Positions 12,520 through 25,555 of a stretch of DNA of 64,000 nt are shown in pieces (the first letter of the stretch is position 1; every line of letters begins with the position of its first letter). Below the pieces are notes generated by a model. The model saw only the letters and a list, made by a program, of their open reading frames with translations, searched no databases and was not told the origin of the DNA. The stretch comes from Tillus elongatus. Taxonomy: Eukaryota; Arthropoda; Insecta; Coleoptera; Cleridae. The stretch is taken from contig OZ023262.1 of NCBI GenBank assembly GCA_964006375.1, positions 56,506,366 through 56,570,365 of the forward strand, in the 5' to 3' direction. Both the position numbers and the translations under genes were made by a program.

Positions 12520-13430
12520 TATTAAATTATATATGCAAGATTGAAAAATTTACTGAAAAAGTAAATCCTCAATTTGGTTCAATAAAATTTACCCACGAAA
12601 TAGAAATCAACAAAAAACTTCCTTTTCTAGATGTACCAGTTATTAAAAATAAAAATAATGACTCGCTTCAATTCTATGTCTACAGGAAGGAAACTGCCAC
12701 TATTAGTTATATTCCTAACGACTCATATCATACGTTTGCACAAAAAATGGCTAGTTCAAATTTCTTGGTAAACAGATTGATAAATTTTCCGTCCTGTAAA
12801 AGTAGATTTAATATAGAATTACAGTACATAAAAACGTGGCGAGATATAACGGTTATTCAGATGGTTTAGTGGAAAAATTGGTTAACAAATACAGAACAAA
12901 GAAAATGATATGTGAATGCACGACTTTTAAGAAAGATAAAAAAGAGGAAAAAAATTGTGTGTCTACCTTACGAACCACGTATTACAAAGGGTTTGGAAAA
13001 TATTTTTAAGAAAGCCGATTTACATTTGACTTTTTCGACGAAAAGTAATTTAAAATTTTTGTTGGGTAATACGAAAGACAAAGACAAAGCCACTGAAATG
13101 TCGGTTATTATGAGATAAGTTGCAAAGATTGTAATTTTAAATATGTGGGTCAAACTAAGAGAAACATAGCCACCAGATCTCTTGAACATCTCGCACATTT
13201 GCGATATGGTACGGTGGACAAATCATGTGTGGCACAACATGTATGGGATAATAATTACCACATTGACAAGGAAAATTTGAAACTTGTCAGAAATGTTAGA
13301 CATCAAACTATGCTTAATGCTTTTAAAAGCGTTTATATATCAAAGTCGATTAAGAACAAAACGTCATTGAATCGTGCGGCACCTTTAATTTCAAGCCCTT
13401 TATTTTCACTTTTCATTTGACCAGCTAAAC
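12520..13430 (+). pseudogene. PLE2 reverse transcriptase C-terminus and GIY-YIG relic
   Basis: The frame begins in the RT thumb (FGSIKFTHEIE, KKLPFLDVPV) and continues through FYVYRKETATISYIPNDSYH. After frame breaks near 12860 and 13113 a GIY-YIG domain follows with YEISCKDCNFKYVGQTKRNI and HLAHLRYG, then AQHVWDNNYHID. The catalytic RT motifs are missing, so this is a 5'-truncated copy. It is closely related to PLE3 at 51746-53010. Confidence 0.8.
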
Positions 13431-13789
13431 ACTCCTAATCTGTCTGGCAGAATAATAAATTATTGTCAATAACTCGGCCGGTCTATACAGATATTAGGCT
13501 CTAGGTTTAGCTATCGACTTAAAAATCTCGTTTCGTTTTCTTTGTATCTAAGAAGTCAATATAAATACCTGTTTTTACCTAGAATAAGAAATCAATATAA
13601 ATACTTGTTTTTATGTAGAATTTTAGATGGAATATTCATCCTCTTTGTGTCGTAAACAGTATTTTCTGTTTTAAAAAAATATGTGCGTTTGATATTGGTT
13701 TGTTCGCCAGATGTGCTTGTCGGAGCTCCTCACGTTATACAATATTCACATACTGAATTTCAAGATCAAAAAGAACGTGAGCTTCCTTA
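13431..13789 (+). other. PLE2 3' non-coding region
   Basis: Sequence following the GIY-YIG stop. It contains a short imperfect tandem duplication of about 34 bp (13548-13617, with TCAATATAAATAC in each half). No coding signal. It ends at the family A insertion. Confidence 0.4.
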
Positions 13790-13990
13790 AAAAGTCGAAG
13801 ACGTAGCAAGTGCGTTATGGTAGTGAATTTGCATAAAAATGATCTGGCACAAAATATTTTATTATAACTTTTTTTTCTTGTAACATAGAAATCTAAATTT
13901 TGGTGTTTAGTTTACTTTTTATATCATAAACCTACCTACCAAATTTGGTTATCATAGAATTTTTATTTTTTAAGATAAAATTTTTTTTCA

Positions 13991-14829
<839 letters not shown>

Positions 14830-14968
14830 ATATAAAAATTGAAACTAACCCCGGATATGGGTTCTAGGGGTCCTAGTTCGCGCTCATTTGCAAAATTTTT
14901 TTCAAAATTCAAAAGTCGGGATCTCCCCATTAGTGAATTTTTTCTACGAAAATTCACTAATATCGCGG

Positions 14969-15295
14969 TACCTTTCATTTTAAGCCCATTATCCTTTAAA
15001 TTAGATAAAAGCTTATAAATTTGTCAACCAGAAGATTAAAGTGGTTCTTCGACCTCGTCCGCTCAATATTGACACAATAGACAAACTATGGCTCGCCGAA
15101 TACAATTTTTACTTCGGATTAGTTTGTCCACCTAGTTGCGATATAAATACATGGTAGCTGATAATTTAATTTAGAACTTTTTCATCCTCTGATGATGATG
15201 ACCTCAGTGAAACGATGGTAAGGTATTTTTGAAATATGTGTTGTGGAGATTTGGGCTGTCCAAGTGTATTTATCAGTGCTCATCACAGGTTGCAG
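14969..15295 (+). repeat. PLE2-type 3' end and terminal repeat (pLTR), right
   Basis: Starts with sequence matching the end of the PLE2 GIY-YIG frame (TCGCGGTACCTTTCATTTTA compared with 13372-13395), then runs into a pLTR that is inverted relative to 12235-12515. It looks like the 3' end of a second, related PLE copy next to PLE2, separated from it by family A copy A6. Confidence 0.6.
15178..15240 (+). ncRNA. Hammerhead-like fold in right pLTR
   Basis: CTGATGA (15189-15195), one extra T, stem II (GATGA with TCAGT, one mismatch and a G-T pair), GAAA (15209-15212), CGATGG, TA, and stem I from AGG with CCT. Compare 12308-12362 and 52883-52940. Confidence 0.4.
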
Positions 15296-15765
15296 TTTTC
15301 ACATAGATAAAAATGTATTTTGTAAGGACCAGACTTGTTGCGTCATAAAGATTTTAGATAAGATAGTCACTACAACGCCGCTGAAGATCATGGAAGGACT
15401 AACTTGCTCCTGCCAGTTCCATTGTCTAGCGTTTCCGGTTTTTTGAAGGGAGGAGAGAACGCTCATTGCCATTGTCGGAACAAAGTTATGAGATATATAC
15501 TAAAATGTTATAGATATACACCGATAAATAGTATGCTGGAAGCTTTGGATTTCATGAGTATAAATCATAGAATTATATATCAAGCAATTCTGTATATTTT
15601 TAGGATCAAATTTAAAATGCTACGTGTGTACTTAAGTGATAAATTAAGAAATGTGAGTGAGATGCATGAGTATAATGCCAGGCAGAAAGATAATTTATTT
15701 TCTACATAGAGAAATGTAGAACAACCAAATTTCAAAAAAATCATTGTTACATAGGGGTATGAAGC
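15296..15765. other. No gene recognised
   Basis: Open frames of 67 and 101 codons are present on the plus strand, but no family motif is visible. Treated as unannotated. Confidence 0.35.
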
Positions 15766-18173
15766 TAGTGTCTCCCAAACTGGATGGGAATCTATTGCTA
15801 TCTCCGTTATTATTAGAGATAGGGAGACCGTTAAATTAGCAATGTTTTGTAAAAATTCATGCTCGTTCTAAATATGACTTGTATTTTGCCCTACCTGTTT
15901 TCGTTTTCGAGTTATTTTGAAAAAACAAAATTTGCCGTTTTCTTTTTTCTGCAATATCTAAGTAGGCGTTCATCTGACATGTCTAAGACTTGCACATTAT
16001 CAGGACACTTTTTTGCTCATGTGATAGCCTGTGAAAAGAGCTTTCCAATGATGTACAACATGCTTGAGAAATCTTGTAATTGCACTGACAATTTTGAGAA
16101 AAACCGTTTTGAGGAAAGTAGGCTATGAGACCCAATAGCAGAAAACAAATGACAAAAAAAAAGTGTTCAAAAAGCAGTAGGCCATGGAATCCTAACAATA
16201 GACTTCTACTTTGAACATAATTTTCCGTAATGATTCACGATAAAAAAATATTGTGATTTAATTTACAATACTTAACTAGTTAATAATGCTAGATAATATT
16301 ATGTGACACAGTTTAATAAAGAAACCCGGCAATAACAAATATAAACTTAAACTCCAAACTCCACAAAACAACACAATTAGAAACGGAACTCAACAAACAA
16401 TAAAATAGAAACATAAAAAAAAAACACTAAATAGAACATTGTTCATCGTTTTGTTTAATGCATTTTATACACCTTTTTGAAACATACCTGCAAACTCTGG
16501 TGAGGGTGTTTTGGTTAATATAATTTATAGCGTTCGTGATTCTGTTTCGTAATTCATTGATATTTTGTGGTGGATCGAATTTACACACATAATATTTCAG
16601 AGTACCCCAAAAATAAAAATCCATGGGTGTTATATCATGACTTCGAGCACACCAATGAACCCATTGTTATAAATGTCACGATTATTAAAATTTGGGTACA
16701 AAAATTCTTTGGAGATCCTAGCATTGTGAGCTGGACAACCGTCTTGTTGGTTCCAAATCTCGTCTAAATTATCATGAACTCTTCTAATTGTTGGTAAGAT
16801 ATCATTTCTCAATAGATTAAGATACCTTTTCCCAGTTAAATTATTTTCAAAAGGAACAGACCAACAATGAAGTTATCTGAAATTTTTTCAAATTACCTGT
16901 CTAATCTACAAATAAAAATAACAGTTTTTTTACATAATATGCCGCACAAAACATTAATACCAAATCTGTCCTGCAATCATCTTTCTTCCCTTAGATGGGG
17001 ATTTTCATTTGCCCAATAATGCCTATTATGGCGACTATACACACCACAATTTGTAAATCTAGATTCATCAGTCCATATTATTTTCAAATGAAAATTTTCA
17101 TCTTGCTGAAATTGTCCTTGATACCATCTGCAGAATTGAAGTCGCTTAGGGTAATCGTCAACCTTAAAGCCTTGTACGATTGTAGGTTTATACGGATGAT
17201 AATGACTTTGTTTTAATACACGGTTTACCGTACTTTTTGGAACGCCAATTTGTTCACCATAAAACCGAACAGATTGCGGAGGGTTTTCTTTGAAACCTGT
17301 AAGACGGCATTATTTCTTTCTTCATTTCTAGGCATTGGTAGTTTTTTTGCGTGGAAGCTACCGTCGTTGAATAGATTGGTCACTATCCTGCGAAATATTT
17401 TGATGTTTGGTCCTTCTGGGTAGTTGTTTTGATATGAATTTGCAGCTGCCTCAGTATTTCGGTTAGAACGAATATAACATTCCAACATGCAAAATATTTT
17501 GCATTACTGAACATATTGTTGAATAATATTTAAAATAAACAGGAAACAAACTATTTAGTACAAAATTTTAAGCAACGTGTTAAATACACCTCAAATTGTT
17601 CAGATAATTAAGAATGACAGTATTCTTAATTGACGCGATAGTGTTATATCCATAGAAAACTTTCTTCTGTTGTTTTTCAGTTGACTTACGTTTAAAAATC
17701 AAAATCTGGTATTGGATTTCATAGCCTACAGTACTTAAAATGGTTTTTCCCAAAATTGTCAGTGCAATTACAAGATTTGTCAAGCATGTTGTACATCATT
17801 AGGAAGCTGCTTTTACAGGCTATCACATGAGCAAAAAATCCAATATGTCTGCCATAATAAAAACAAACGTTGATACATGTCGCTCAAAAACAAATGACAA
17901 TCCAAAGTTGAGAATAGCACAAAAAGATTACTCTGTAAAAAGTGTCCCGATAATGTGCAAGTCAGATCAACGCCTACTTAGATATTGAAGAAAAAAGAAA
18001 TCGACAAAATGTGTTTTTTCAAAATAACTTAAAAACGAAAAGAGGCGGGGCATAATAAAAGTCATATTTGGAGCGAGTATGAAATTCTACAAAACATTGC
18101 TAATTTAACCGTCTCCCTATCTCTAATAATAACGGAGATACCAATACATTCCCACCCAGTTTGGGACACACTG
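15766..18173 (-). mobile_element. Tc1/mariner-superfamily element G1
   Basis: Long terminal inverted repeats. The left starts with GTCTCCCAAACTGGATGGGA (about 15769) and the right ends with its complement in CAGTTTGGGACACACTG (18157-18173). Both contain GCAATGTTTTGTA-type and CCTGTGAAAAG blocks. The left arm lacks about 130 bp (the block with TTGAGAATAGCAC) that is present in the right arm and in the solo end G2 (47548-48010). Terminal CAGTGTGTCCCAAACTGG is typical of arthropod mariner-like elements. Confidence 0.75.
16427..17490 (-). pseudogene. G1 transposase relic (DDE, Tc1/mariner type)
   Basis: From the N-terminal side on the minus strand: a helix-turn-helix segment with NYPEGPNIKIFRRIVTNLF (about 17400-17425), then WNQQDGCPAHNARI (second catalytic Asp, about 16740-16770), then MDFYFWGTLKYYV (third Asp region, about 16590-16624). 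It ends with a C-terminal helix LRNRITNAINYI. Frameshifts and stops separate the pieces, and the first Asp region is not recognisable. Confidence 0.75.
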
Positions 18174-19016
18174 TATGTAACGAACTACCTGATGAAATTA
18201 GAGAATGTCAGTTATTTATTTATGTGAAGGAATATTCTGAAATAGATTATATTACTGTAATTTGGAATATACACTGTTTATGTATTTGTATCTGTAGTGA
18301 TCATAATGTAACTTACGATTCTATGCTAATAAACCATCAACTAACCAAAATCGGTCCTAAACACGACCAGTGTAGTTGTGTCACAAAATAATACATTTAA
18401 TAGGAAACTTAGAAATTGGATCAATTATTTACATTTAGTATTCCTGCAATATGTCAGCTTTAACGATTTTCACGACTGTTCCTTTCACCTGGGGGACCAC
18501 CAAGCTAGTGCTAACACATAGGTGCAAAAAGTAAGTACCCCCTTGGGCCAGCTATACAACAGCTGTGTAAACTAAACACTCCGGAGCTTGTAGACTTACA
18601 GAGGCATTATATTCACGTATTACTGTATTAATGGCGCTTAATGTACGACTTATGAGAGCCCAGATATAAATTACAGGCTCATGAACACAATATAATTGAC
18701 ACATGTGGCTCTCCAAGCTACATACAACTCACCACTTCTGTGAAATGTAATCAGACTGGAAAAAGTCGACAGAAATGTACGTTATACAATAAGTTGCAGG
18801 TAAGTGTTGTACAGGGGAAGATTAAAATGCATTTTAGAGAAGAAACTATACTTTATTTTTAGACATATGAACCTTTAACAGTCAGCAGTTTAACACATTT
18901 TTGTTTGTTCTCATGGGTTAGTCTGCACATTTGTCTCCGGGTGCACTGCAGCCTAAAAGGCGCTTATTGGGCTGACCCTTAATTTTAAACATTCGCGCGA
19001 GAGGTATCAATGGTAA
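18174..19016. other. No gene recognised
   Basis: Unassigned sequence, with no repeat shared within the window that I could see. A 76-codon open frame (18161-18391) overlaps the G1 end and has no motif. Confidence 0.35.
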
Positions 19017-19157
<141 letters not shown>

Positions 19158-19429
19158 GGCGCATTGAAAACGAAACAGACCGATTTCTTTTTTAAGAAAC
19201 GCTGGAACTAATATTGCGGGGGACATGTTTTGACATAAAACTCAACTTTGTCACATCAACCCTTTAAGGGTGGTGATAACAACCCTTATATTTTAAATAG
19301 GCAACATGGTTCGAGTGTTACATCATTTAAAATCTCTTTCTTTTCTGAATTCAGCACACTAATTTTTTTGGAAGTTTTATAAACTCGTTTAAAAATTATT
19401 CACAGTTGAAGATGCAAAAACGCATTTCA

Positions 19430-19535
19430 CTCATTCCGATAAAAAATGTGCTGATAGTCAATGTTTTGTTGGTTTGTAAACAAAAAATTCACTATCAGAA
19501 CATTTCTTATCGGATTGAGAGAAATGCGGTTTATT
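19430..19535. repeat. Internal hairpin of D-family mariner, copy D1
   Basis: CATTCCGATAAAAAATGTGC and, after about 25 bp, its complement near ACATTTCTTATCGGATTG form a hairpin of about 30-bp arms just upstream of the transposase start. It is also present in D2 (28477-28565) and D3 (49717-49805). Confidence 0.75.
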
Positions 19536-19591
19536 ATTTCAGTTTATCGGTCGGTTTGATACTTGATAGTACTAGCGAAAATTAATTTGAC

Positions 19592-20677
19592 AATGGTGTA
19601 TTCTGTAGAAGAAAGAGTTGAAATAATTACTCTTTTTTTCAAAAAACGATGACTGTGCCAACCGTACCGCAAATTTGTTTAATGAACGACATCCGAACAG
19701 ACATATTAATAGAAAATACATTTTGAAGTTAGTTGCAAACTTTCGACAAAGTGGTTCAGTACCTAACAAAAACGGGATCCTGAACGTGAATTTCCGGTTA
19801 GAAAGGAGACTACTGAGATTGAAGTTTTAGGACAAATTGCTGCAGATCCAACTTTGAGCACGAGACAATTGGCCACTGTTTCAAACATCAAAAGAAGAAC
19901 TATTCAGCGAATATTGAAGCATCATAAATTTCACCCGTATAAAATTCATCTTGTATATTGTACAACAACTGAATGAAGATGATTTTGATCGGCAGCTGGA
20001 GTTTTGTGAAGTTATGACTGCACGAATAGCTGATAACGGGAACTTTCTGTTCAATATCTGTTTTTCAGACGAGTGTACGTTTTTATTAAACTCTACAGTC
20101 AATCGTCATAATTGTCGTTATTGGGCAGATAATAATCCAAGAAAATTTCACGAAATCCACACTCAAACTCCACAGAAATTGAATGTCTGGACTGGCATTT
20201 TTGGAGACCGTTTAATCAGACCAATTTTTGTTGATGGCAATTTGAGTGGGGAAACGTATTTGGAGTGACTAGAAGATATCGTTTACCCTCTACTAATTGA
20301 CATTGTTGAAAATGATGATCGCTTTCAAGAAAATCAATTAGTGTTTCAACAAGATGGAGCTCCTCCGCATTTTTCACAACGTGTTAGGGAGTTTTTGAAC
20401 AGAGAGTTCCAGGACAATCGATTGGGCGTAGAGGTGCTATTGAGTGGCCCCCTAGATCACTGGATTTAACTCGTTTAGACTTCTTTCTATGGGGCTATTT
20501 AAAGAGTAGAATTTACCAACAGAACCGGAGTCTCTGGAAGAATTACGACGACGCATTGTTGAAGAATGCCGTGTAATAACTCCACAAATGATCGAGAATG
20601 TCTGAGCTCGTTTTGAACAAAATTTGTACCTTTGGATGGAAGCTGGTAGTCAACAATTTGAACACTTACTTAACTGA
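19592..20677 (+). pseudogene. D1 transposase relic (DD41D)
   Basis: Start at ATGGTGTATTC. N-terminal HTH region with RTANLFNERHPNRH, a second HTH, then FSDECTFLLN (first Asp, about 20066-20095), QQDGAPPHF (second Asp, about 20350), SPRSLDLTRLDFFLWG-like third Asp region (about 20450-20490) and a C-terminal QQFEHLLN. The spacing of second and third Asp in the D family is 41 residues, as in the rosa-type DD41D group. Several frameshifts and an in-frame TGA near 20265 make it inactive. Confidence 0.85.
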
Positions 20678-21062
20678 ATAAACATTTTTGAACGTTTGGT
20701 CTTGTTTTTTTAGTTTTTTTTAACGAAAAATTGACTAATTAGTGCATTTCTTATCACAATGAATGAAATACGTTTTTGCAACTCCAACTGTGGATAATTT
20801 TTAAACGAGTTAATAAAACTTCTAAAAAAATAGTGTGCTGAATTCAGAAATGAAAGAGCTTTCAAACGATGTAAGACTCTACCCATGTTCCCTATTTAAA
20901 ATATACGGGTTGTTATCACTACCCTTAAGGGGTTGATGTGACAAAGTTGAGTTTTATGTCAAAACATGCCCCCCTCAATATTAAAATTGAGGTGTTTCAG
21001 CGTTTCTTAAAAAAAAAAATCTCTGGACGCAAATCGGTCTGTTTCGTTTTCAATGCGCCATC

Positions 21063-21065
<3 letters not shown>

Positions 21066-21133
<68 letters not shown>
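21066..21133. repeat. (TA)n microsatellite
   Basis: About 34 TA units on the right of D1. Confidence 0.95.
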
Positions 21134-21135
<2 letters not shown>

Positions 21136-21375
21136 TATCATGGATTTTTGTGCTAGAGTCGGCATAGCTATACTACTAATACAACTTGTTTCTGTGCACA
21201 TTGTTCCCAATTGGACATAAATATAAAATACTGCCAAAATAAACCCTTTTGATGAAATTATTACATAGTACCACTATCATCAAAACTTGCATTAAGTTAG
21301 CTATACATTTTTTTCTAACATTTAAACATTTCGAATAAATCCATGCAATATAGAGTTAATATACACACTGGTTGT

Positions 21376-21560
21376 AGTATGGTGGCCAAAAACGGGACAA
21401 GCTTCAACACAAGCAAATTGCAACATATGCAGAGGCTTGTCTGTCTTGGAATAACGGGAGTTATGGCAGCTGCAATAGACAGTGCTGAATATTACTCTAC
21501 TGCAGATATGCGTGAAAAAGGAAGCAGCACTAAGTGCCTCAAGACTATTTCCACCATACA
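21376..21560 (+). pseudogene. LINE fragment between RT and RNase H
   Basis: Contains KLQHMQRLVCLGITGVM, a segment typical of the region after the reverse transcriptase in RNase H-bearing arthropod LINEs (R1/LOA-like groups). The following residues include a broken REKGSSTKCL-like region. It lies in the same orientation as, and in the expected order before, the RNase H piece at 24739-25555, so both may be one LINE split by A7, F and K2. Confidence 0.6.
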
Positions 21561-22320
21561 AATTCAAACCAGGAGACTTCGTTGCCCACTTGAAGATCCT
21601 GGAAATTATTTCCTTAGAGTCACTCGCCTAACCATGTTACGGTCGACTTTTCAGCTACCGTATCATCTTGCCAACTCTAGAAAATATTTGATAAAACTTC
21701 AATGCTCATTACAGTCTTTAAATATTTGACAGCGAACAAAATATCAAAATAAAGGAATTACATGAAAAATTGCCATTATAGTACTCTCATAATACACTTC
21801 TGACCTTTCTGGAATATCATTTTAAAGGAAACATTGTCGGGTGAGTAATCGAAAGATTTAAGCGCGGAGATATCGAGAACAATAAAGAATTGTTTGATGT
21901 ATGGCTCCTTATAATTTCAAAAAATAGTGTAAAACTTGGAAATAAATAAAAGATATAATACGCACTTCCTTCCACAATGACTTTATAGTTTTTAAATAAT
22001 AACGTGGTAGAAAAATCGTTAATTTCGCTGTTGAGGTCACCTTGTTGTGCCTCATCTATGTCTGGCTGAGATGTATTAATAATAGGCAGTAGTTTTCCGT
22101 TAAAAAGCCGTTGAGTTTGAAATATGCAAGTTGGTCATGAACCAGATAGAAACGCGATTTCCCTCCTCTGGCAACATAGTACGGTTTGAGAGGTCTATAA
22201 ATATAGGTGACATCGAATCAAAAGACTGGTAAAAGCAAAACCACTTCTCCATTAAAAAGTGCTTCAAAATTATCAATTTTCCTAATTCAATAATTGTCAA
22301 TGTCGATAAATTAAAGTTGA
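21561..22320. other. Unassigned sequence
   Basis: No convincing domain. A 96-codon minus-strand frame (22100-22390) includes FDSMSPIFIDLSNRTMLPEE, which I do not recognise. It runs into family A sequence at its 5' end, so it is not a real unit as it stands. Confidence 0.3.
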
Positions 22321-22479
22321 TTGTATTAGTAAATTTTCTTAAAAAAAATTCACTAATGAGGAGATCCTGACTTTTGAATTTTGAAAACATTTCTTTAAAT
22401 GAGCGCTAATTAGGCCCTTAGGCCCCCTAGAACACATATCCGGGGTCAGTTAAAATTTTTATACGTATATATTTTATAC

Positions 22480-22550
<71 letters not shown>

Positions 22551-22554
<4 letters not shown>

Positions 22555-24057
22555 GACACACTTAAGATGAAGACACGGCTATATTTTCTTTATTTGTAAA
22601 GATAGCGATTTCATTTTTTGTACAGATGTAAAACGTCATTAGGCTGTTAAATAGCCTACTCACTTGAAATCTCATATGTCAACCCAGCCTACTATGATTT
22701 CAGGAATAGGGCCGGTTCTCTACATTTCGCAATGCGTCAGAGATATCACAAAAGTTACTTTAAAAAGTTAGTCAGAATTCAACTTTAAGTGCAAATGCAG
22801 AGTTTCAAGTCAAAAATCGAATTGTTACTTTTTTGTAAATTTTCAGATTTTAACAGGTAGATTTTATGGAAACAACAAACATCGTCAATATCAAAAGAAA
22901 ACAATGGTATGTGATTTATTCAACTTAAGTTAAACATAAACTCTAACAAAAGTACAATTAAGTTGAATATAAAATTATGAAATGTAGTCTGCATCAACTA
23001 GCCCACCTTCAAGCCCGATGCATTTTTCGATCTGTTTACGATTATTGCTGAAAACTTTTCTTAGTTCTGCTATATTACTTTTTGTGAATACTGGGCTTTA
23101 CAATTGATAACCCAGTGAAGGGTTTTAGCAGAACAATATCTGGAATTTTGGGCAGATACTATTCCATTTGTAGTGAATGTTGTCTCGTATCTTACTTCAA
23201 AATTTTCTATCATTCAGAGAGTTACCTGGGGCCCAAAGGCAATAATCTAATCGTTTCAGCTCATCACCGTCTCTCAAAGAGTGCAGAAACTTTGGCTTGA
23301 AAGCCTTTATTTTATGACGCACAAGGCATCTTCTGATTTTTTCTCTACTTACATCCAATGCAACAACCCTTTGACGTAAACTCATCTGGGGATTGGCGTG
23401 AGTTGAAGCCAAGATTATGCTATCATCACTACTTCTTAGATTTCTAACAGCCGAGATATTTTTCACCACACTTCCTGTTTGAGAGAATCCTGCATTCAGA
23501 GCTGTTGCAGTTCTGCGCCTAATTGGATTTCTCTGTGGATGTCTCCGATTGAATTCATCAGCAACTTCTCTGCTATTTCGAACAACACCATCACCAAACA
23601 ATCTTATTAGTTCAATTTTTCTCTTACACTGAGACGTTCAACAGGCATTTTGCCGACAGACTCACAGTTAATGTCAATTAGACATTTATCATTTATCGCA
23701 ATATTTTACAAGGTGCTAATTTGTTTCCATGGCAATCTACCTGTTAAAATCTGATGAAAAATTTACAAATTCACAAAAATGTAAAACTTCGAATTTTGAC
23801 TTGAAACTCGGTATAGGCAGTTAAAATTGATTTCTGAATATCTTTTTAAAGTAACTTTTTTTGATATCTCTGACGCATCGTGAAATATAGAGAACCGGCC
23901 CTATTTCTGAAATCATAGTAGGCTGGGTTGACATCTGACATTTCAAGTGAGTAGGCTATTCAAACAGCGTAATGACGTTTTGCATCTGTACAAAAAATGA
24001 AATCGCTATCTTTACAAATAAAGAAAATATAGCCGTGTCTTCATCTTGAGTGTGTCA

Positions 24058-24060
<3 letters not shown>
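22551..24060 (-). mobile_element. Tc1/mariner-superfamily element F, internally deleted
   Basis: Inverted repeats of about 310-325 bp (22551-22862 and 23735-24060). They begin at GTCTGACACACTTAAGATGA on the left and end with the complement TCATCTTGAGTGTGTCACAC on the right, and both ends lie against (TA)n. The interior holds only the N-terminal and C-terminal parts of a minus-strand transposase, so this is a 1.5-kb deletion derivative. Confidence 0.8.
22985..23640 (-). pseudogene. F transposase relic, catalytic core deleted
   Basis: Minus strand: the N-terminal HTH domain includes ADEFNRRHPQRNPIRRRTA and FSQTGSVVKN, followed by LRQRVVALDVSREKIRRCLV (second HTH). After that comes a short segment with DGDELKRLDYCLWAPG. 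Downstream (about 23000-23090) a C-terminal remnant with ELRKVFSNNRKQIEKCIGL can be read in another frame. The three catalytic Asp motifs are absent, so the copy would need a helper transposase. Confidence 0.7.
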
Positions 24061-24151
<91 letters not shown>

Positions 24152-24159
24152 GTATGTAT
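24061..24159. repeat. (TA)n with (TATG)n tail
   Basis: About 40 TA units then five TATG units, on the right of F. Confidence 0.95.
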
Positions 24160-24369
24160 CACACCGATAACTCAAAAAATAATAGGCCGATTTTGATTAA
24201 ATTTGGTGAATACCTTCCTTTTGCAAGTGGCTTGGATAAGTTCATTGTCCAGGAAAATCGGCCCAGGTTTTCCCAGAAAATTTTGTGTTTTATTTCGAAA
24301 AAAAAATCATATCTCGGGAAATAACAAAGTAAGGCAACCAAATTTGGTACACGGGTTTATATCATTATA

Positions 24370-24738
24370 GGTAAATCACCTGCCAGTTTAGTAAATTGTC
24401 AGCCCTGACCGATTTCTTTCCTAATATACGGACAAAGTATGTAACGCTGTGGTGAGAATACATCTAGCCTTACATACTTTGTCCCTATATTGGTGAAGAA
24501 ATGGGCCAGTTCTGACAATTTACTAAATTGTTAGTTGGTTGTATACAGTCTTTACTTCTTAACTTTCGGTGCTATTTGGAGCTGCCGTGACAACATACTA
24601 CTTGGTTCCGCAATGAGATGGCGACACATGTAAAAACGGGTCTTACATCTCACTTAGTTTTGCGATGCTGGCTACCATAGCCGTATTACTTTATAGGTGT
24701 ATTTTCGCTGCAATTGGTATGCCGTACTGACGAGTTCT
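24370..24738 (+). mobile_element. Retrozyme-like repeat K2, truncated
   Basis: One unit homologous to 5985-6300 (shared CATCTAGCCTTACATACTTT and GCTGGCTACCATAGCCGTAT), ending in half a hammerhead: GCCGTA (24721-24726), CTGACGA (24727-24733) and the first strand of stem II, after which it breaks into LINE sequence. The first 65 bp or so (24380-24445) is an inverted partial copy of the same unit. Non-functional. Confidence 0.65.
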
Positions 24739-25555
24739 AACAACTCATCCGTATGGTATACAGCCGGGTCTAAACAAATCGAGGCACCAGGACTGCGAAT
24801 AGGAAGACATAACTTTAGACTGGCTAAGTCTGTAGGAAAAACTCCCACCATCTTTCAAGCAGAAATGCTTGCTAAAAATCTGTGTGCACAGGATTGCATA
24901 CAAAGAAGACTCATAAATAGATATATCTACATTCTCTCAGACAGCCGGGCAGTACTAAGGACTCTAAAGTCTTTCAAAACCGAGTCTAAACTGACACGAG
25001 ACTGCAAAAAGTACTTGAAGCAACTGGCTACGAACAACAAAGTACCTTTGATGTGGGTACCAGGGCATCAAGGCATTGAAGAAAATGAGGAAGTAGATAG
25101 CCTTGCAAAAAGGGCAGCAACAACACCATTCTATAGTCCACAGCCTTATTGTGAACTTGATACTTGGGAGAGAAACCAAATGCTGTCATACTGGAGGAAA
25201 ACACCAGGCTTAAGGCAGGCAAAACGGTTTATTACCATATCAACAGAAATGTCTGAACTGTTTTTTTAAGTTAAACAGGTACGACTTGATATTTATCACA
25301 GGACTTTTTACGTGACACTCCCTAGTGAGGTCTTACCTTATGAAGACAGACAGTGAAAACTGTAGATACTGCACTAAAGCAATAGAACACTTGCTATGCA
25401 ACTGTATGGCTCAGTTCTGCAAAAGGCTCAAATATCTTGGAGGAATGACCTTAACACCGCAGGAAATAGGTAAAATAGCACCTAAAAAGATAGTAGACTA
25501 TATGAAGAGTCTGCAAATTTTGGGCAAGTATCAGAAAAGATAAACATATACAAAG
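24739..25555 (+). pseudogene. LINE RNase H domain and C-terminal tail, relic
   Basis: RNase H of a non-LTR retrotransposon: YTAGSK (normally YTDGSK, so the first catalytic Asp is Ala), FQAEMLAKNLCAQ (Glu present), ILSDSRAVLRTL (Asp present), WVPGHQGIEENEEVDSLAK (His and last Asp present). After a frameshift near 25265 a C-terminal tail follows with CRYC and HLLCNCMA (zinc-knuckle-like) and PKKIVDYMKSLQIL. No RT lies immediately upstream; see 21376-21560. Confidence 0.85.

Larger units (their letters stand above)
22321..24365 (-). mobile_element. Family A copy A7, split by mariner F
   Basis: Left part 22321-22484: palindromic end (AAAATTCACTAATGAGGAG) and the GCGCTAATTAGGCCC block. Then (TA)n (22485-22550), element F (22551-24060), (TA)n and (TATG)n (24061-24159), then the core (24160-24365) with CACCGATAACTCAAAAAATA. 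The two halves together give a normal family A order. Confidence 0.7.

Noticed and set aside
22100..22390. Possible host exon (96 codons, minus strand)
   Set aside because: The start of the frame lies in family A sequence and there is no recognised domain or splice signal I can defend.
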